Shown here in pieces: positions 41,616 through 45,441 of a stretch of DNA of 45,441 bases. Source of the DNA: Elusimicrobiota bacterium (lineage in GTDB: Bacteria; Elusimicrobiota; Endomicrobiia; Endomicrobiales; Endomicrobiaceae). The position numbers and the translations under genes are program-made. The stretch covers positions 1 to 45,441 of the forward strand of contig JAISQF010000012.1 in assembly GCA_031274365.1 (NCBI GenBank). The letters run 5' to 3'. The notes under the pieces are model-generated. The model saw nothing but the letters and a program-made list of their open reading frames with translations, searched no databases and was not told the DNA's origin. Each line of letters starts with the position of its first letter. The stretch's first letter is position 1.

Positions 41616-44600
41616 TTAAAACTTATAACTCGCTCCAGCATTTGCCGTATATCCAAATAAATCCTCCCCTCTGTCAACCTTGCCTCCAACATATACATTT
41701 ACACTGCTTGTCAATTCATAGTCTATCCCAGCTCCCACTCCAAAACTCATTTCTTTTTCTTTCGTCCCTTTTATTGTCTCCTCATTATATTTTGGCTCAT
41801 CGCCTGCCAACAGCACGCCTACATACCCTTTCGCATTCCAGCCCATTTTTTCCCCTAACTTGCTTCCCACTTTCACACCCACTAATCCTTTCGCCCTCAT
41901 ATACTCACCCGCTTTTAGCTCATCACCCGTCTCGCTCCCGCTGACCTTTTCTTTGCCTTTCTCATTGGTCACATATCCGCCCTCTAATCCCACAAATGGT
42001 TTCAATAATCCCAATTCATACTCAGCTTCTACTCCTAACCTTATGCCTATCGCATTTATATCCACTTCCGCATCCGCTATCGCATTCTTTGCTTTTATAC
42101 TATGTTGCCCAGCATTTACCGCTCCCACTATACTAAACTTATTTGCCTCATACTTGCTATACACGCCCAACAGCACATCCTCGCTATCGCCCCTATCGTC
42201 ATTTTGTTCCATATGCTTGCTTTCATATCCAGTATATAATCCAACCGATACTTCTTTATTTCCCAACACTTTCACGCCCGCTTGCACGCCGCCGCCTTTG
42301 CTGTTGAAATTCCTATTGTCTATATCACCTAACCTATTTCCGCTCAAGTTCCCATCAACCCATACACCTTCACTTGCATTTTTATACACACCTTCATTAT
42401 TTATGCTCGCCGCTTCACGCAAACTGTTTGCTAAAAACACTGCGTTCATCCCTCGGTTATTTATCGCATCTATTATGCTTAGTATATATCCATACAATCC
42501 GTTAGACAAACTCGGCGCTCCTAATCCTGCTGTTGCCGTCCTAAATCCTGTTCCGCCGCCTGTCATATAATCTTGCGTCGCTATCGCATACGTTATCGTC
42601 CGACCATTTGATGTATAACTTTGCACGGGATTATCTAAATCTAATGAACTAACATTTCCCAATATTATCGGCACTATCTCACCCGCTTTTATGCCGCTCA
42701 AATATGCAGTTATGTTAAACGTCGCCCCGCCGCCGATTGTAATATTGCTTGCTTCTATTATGTCCGACGATAATACACCATTTTCACTCGCGCCATTCAC
42801 GCCTATCGTCAATGCTCCGTTTATCGTCAAGTTCGTCACCGTTATCGTGCTACCCACACCGCTTGCCATCGCTAATGTTCCATCCTCGCCTATCGTTAAG
42901 TCCCTACAGTGTTCTTATCATCGCTATATCCAAACTTCGCCGTCCCATTATTCACATTCACCGTCCCGCTAAAATCTACTTTCCCGTTAAATACTACTTC
43001 AGCCGAGCCGTTCTTTTCTATCGTCGCACCAGCTGCGCTTCCCTCTACACCAGAATTAAACGTCACATTCTTTCCATTCCTTGTTTCTATATTTACTTGC
43101 GCTGTATCGGCTAAAACTAAGTCTTTCGCATTTCCGCTAAACTCTACCTTATCCTTATTTGCCGCTATCGTTAATTTGACATTATCACTTACTGAAATTG
43201 CTTGCGCACTGTTAAAATTCCTAATACTCAAATCGTCAAATTCTATTTCTGTGTTGTTTGTGCCTAAAGTAATTCCATTATCCCCGCCCTCGCCTGTCAA
43301 TGCATTCCCCTCCCCATATAGAACTTTATTTACAGTTATAGCTATTCCGCTCTCACCAACTGCAAGCTCATCAGTCTCTACTTTTAATAATTGATCAGTG
43401 GTTTCAGCGCTGTTTATATCGCTAGCCGATGTTGCTTCTTTTGCCGGATTTGCTATTACTGTGATACTGCTAGTTCCAACTGCTCCTCCATATTTAATCG
43501 CATTTAATCCCGGAAAGTTTAACGTTACACTCCCACTAATATTCCCTCCAACAATTGCTATAGGATTTTTCCATCCATCACCCAAGCCATTGACATTTAT
43601 TTGTATCGTCCCAAATGTAATATTTCCTCCAACGATTTTATCAGCCTTGCCATTTGAAAAGTCAACATCCAATGACAAGTCGCCGTTTATCGTCGCAGTA
43701 TTACTAACTTGTATTTCCTCACCCGCTGAATCATTTTGTAATGACAAACTCGCCCCGCTTTCAATTTTGAAATTCTCAAGATTTGCATTAAAAGTCCCGC
43801 CCTTTACATTTACCGCACCGCCTGAAATTGTGAAATTACCCCGCAAGTCAGTTCTCCCGCCTGTGATTTCCAATTCACCTAATCCTGATTTTGTAATCTC
43901 CGGAATGATTGACTGCTCGTAATAAGGAATCTCCGCACTTCTACTGACAATTCCTCCGTCCATTGTCGCTTTATGACCTTCACTGATATCTAAAATTAAG
44001 GTTGAGCCCTCTAAATAAATATCATTTGCCGCTCCGCCCGCTTTATTTCCTCTAAATACAATATCTCCGCTATTGATAAATGCTACTGTTGAATCCTGAA
44101 ATGCATATATCGCTCCGCCAGCATCCCCTGCAGTGTTATTTATAAAACTTATTCTTGAACCGGTAAAATTTACTTGAGTTTCCACTCTAATATGAATTGC
44201 TCCGCCTTTACTATAACTTATATTGCTCGTAAAATTTACTGTTGAATTTGTAAACTCTGCAAAAGCTGAATTTCTTGCAACACCTCTGAATCCATAAAAA
44301 GAAATTGCCCCTCCTTGAACGGCGCTATTACCTGTAAAATTTACTATTGAATCTTCAAATTTTAAGTTTATGCTTTCCGGGTGTATTTCTCCACTGGAGC
44401 CGAACACTATTGGCAAAGCAAGAATCGCCCCGCCAGAACCGTTAGTGCTATTACTTGTAAAATTTACTTTTGAGCCTACAAAACTTGCTTGAGGCATACT
44501 CCTCCAACCACCACCAACAGAAATCGCTCCGCCGCCAAACTCATAATGAGAAGGTTGATCAGTAATAACTGCTCTATTATTTCTGAATTCAACATTACTT

Positions 44601-45130
44601 TCTTGGAAAGTTGCAACTACGTTACCGCTAAGAGAAATCGCTCCGCCATGCACCGCAATTTCATCGCCACTTATTATATTATTATTGATAAAAGAAATAT
44701 TGTCGTTAAAATTTATTGCCACATTTTTGTCATTAGATAGGTCAGAAAAATATTCAACAGAAATCGCTCCGCCGCCCCAGAATAACCTCGTGTTGTTTAT
44801 CAGATTAAAGTTTTCAAAAGATACATTAGAAAATATTAAAGTTCTATTATGATCATCATCTTGATACTGCGCAATTTGAAATCCAACATTTCCATTTCCA
44901 TTAAACTTTTTGCCTAGTCCATCAATTGAAAAAGAAGTCCAACTGCCAAAAGCTCCCAAATCGGATGTAAAAATGATGTTGTTTGTCAATTTTCCGTTAC
45001 TAAGATTACTACCTCCAGTCCACCAACTTCTTAATGTATCAAAATCCCCTATATTAGTTTGCGCAAAAGACACTCCCCCGACAAACAACAATATTACCCC
45101 TGCAATTAGATTTCTTAAAAATTTACTCAT
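41616..45130 (-). pseudogene. Pmp-type autotransporter (type V secretion), split by one frameshift
   Basis: The intact protein would be about 1,170 residues. I place the start at 45130 (MSKFLRNLIAGVILLFVGG), since GGAG sits seven bases before it; signal peptide about 1-24 ending SFAQ. The passenger holds at least seven GGAI/GGAL repeats with nearby FxxN motifs (for instance FTGNSAVQGGAISF, FTSNISYSKGGAIH), as in chlamydial polymorphic membrane proteins, then a beta-helix-like region. The first frame stops at 42896. The other frame continues directly (LTIGEDGTLAMASGVGS) and ends in an autotransporter beta-barrel of about 270 residues with the terminal aromatic GASYKF. One missing base near 42899, in an act-taacg context, explains the break; there is no homopolymer, so slippage is unlikely. 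Recent inactivation or sequence error. Confidence 0.85.
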
Positions 45131-45180
45131 TGCTTTCTCCATTTTTTATTTTTTACTACTGTTTTTTTGCAAAAAAAATA

Positions 45181-45205
45181 CCGCCAAAATAAAAATATTT
45201 GGCGG
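45181..45205 (-). terminator. Terminator or leader hairpin upstream of the autotransporter gene
   Basis: ccgccaaa/tttggcgg stem (45181-45205) with an AT loop; on the minus strand it is followed by TATTTTTTTT. It lies only about 40 bases before the autotransporter ATG, so it could be an attenuator in that gene's leader as well as an insulator. Confidence 0.7.
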
Positions 45206-45220
45206 CGTTTTGTATAAATA

Positions 45221-45254
45221 AAAAAAGCAATGAAAATAAATTCATTGCTTTTTT
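45221..45254. terminator. Strong bidirectional terminator
   Basis: Perfect 14-bp stem (aaaaaagcaatgaa 45221-45234, ttcattgctttttt 45241-45254) with a 6-base loop. The A and T runs let it work in both directions. It insulates the autotransporter gene from whatever lies to the right; beyond it, 45255-45319 shows no gene. Confidence 0.85.
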
Positions 45255-45319
45255 GAATATTATAAAACTTGAATTTGTGATTAAATTTTTAAGTAAGATT
45301 GATTTATTTAATTTTGTGC

Positions 45320-45338
45320 GGGGGGGGGGGGGGGGGGG
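45320..45338. repeat. Poly-G tract of 19 bases near the right edge
   Basis: Nineteen G followed by a T-rich spacer and then, from 45354, DNA similar to that from position 43 (about three quarters of roughly 50 bases agree). No ORF can be followed through it. Sequence after 45339 looks degraded or low-quality. Confidence 0.8.
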
Positions 45339-45441
45339 TTTTTATATTTTTTTACAAAGTAAAAGCCAATGTTTAAAAACCCGAAAAATTAAAATTATGG
45401 GAAAAAATAAAAGCGTTTATATCTTTTTAAAAATTTTTATA

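Noticed and set aside
41860-42570. Long plus-strand frame of 236 codons opposite the autotransporter barrel
   Set aside because: Ser/Pro-rich shadow of a well-supported minus-strand barrel; no start context and no domain.
43398-43922. Plus-strand frame opposite the autotransporter passenger
   Set aside because: Low-complexity mirror of Gly/Asn/Thr-rich coding sequence.
1-45441. Circular element suggested by similar sequence at both ends
   Set aside because: The match is imperfect, begins after opposite homopolymers, and the gene content is chromosomal; a shared repeat at contig ends is simpler.

Overview
The window looks like AT-rich chromosomal DNA of a Gram-negative, fermentative, anaerobic bacterium. 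It carries a four-subunit pyruvate:ferredoxin oxidoreductase, lipoprotein solute-binding proteins, a Pmp-type autotransporter with a beta-barrel, and a full housekeeping core (L21/L27, Obg, YchF, AspRS, RecO, YbeY). Gene content, base composition, many overlapping genes and several fresh frameshifts would fit an Elusimicrobiota/Endomicrobium-like gut symbiont, but this placement is inferred and no marker phylogeny was run. Every confident gene is on the minus strand; only a partial reading frame at the left edge is on the plus strand.

Layout, in + coordinates. 1-1038: poly-C edge, partial ORF, and a RelE/RelB-like toxin-antitoxin pair whose toxin is frameshifted. 1039-9816: a polyamine island read leftward as a PII-family gene, a possible attenuator, potA-potB-potC, potD copy 2, a phosphotriesterase-family hydrolase, potD copy 1 and putrescine aminotransferase. 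9906-21681: housekeeping genes in tightly overlapping runs (aspS; pgpH-like HD gene, ybeY, two CorC-like genes, recO; then rplU, rpmA, obgE, ychF, nitroreductase, GNAT, terC). 21743-25338: NUDIX hydrolase, free-methionine sulfoxide reductase, glycerate kinase, PdxA-like dehydrogenase. 25716-36387: one long biosynthetic unit, lysC-ilvD-(acyltransferase, methyltransferase fragment)-cstA-ilvB-ilvN-ilvC-PASTA-PASTA-rpe. 37040-40948: porC-porD-porA-porB-nfu-yfcE. 41616-45130: a frameshifted autotransporter between strong terminators.

Three things stand out. First, the polyamine island joins uptake (PotABC with two binding proteins), catabolism (PatA), a metal-dependent hydrolase of unknown substrate and an unusual PII protein with a lengthened T-loop lacking the modifiable tyrosine; a terminator with a competing helix lies between the PII gene and potA. 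Second, the lysC-to-rpe unit is bracketed by two about 200-bp near-identical inverted repeats (25374-25576 and 36785-36983), with a third partial copy at another operon boundary (41401-41480). Third, inside that unit a hexapeptide acyltransferase is split by a G12 tract in the way of a phase-variable gene and is followed by a 5'-truncated methyltransferase: a surface-glycan-type insertion in an amino-acid operon.

Both window edges carry long homopolymers (C28 left, G19 right) followed by related sequence, so the contig probably stops in copies of one repeat and the edges should be treated with caution.
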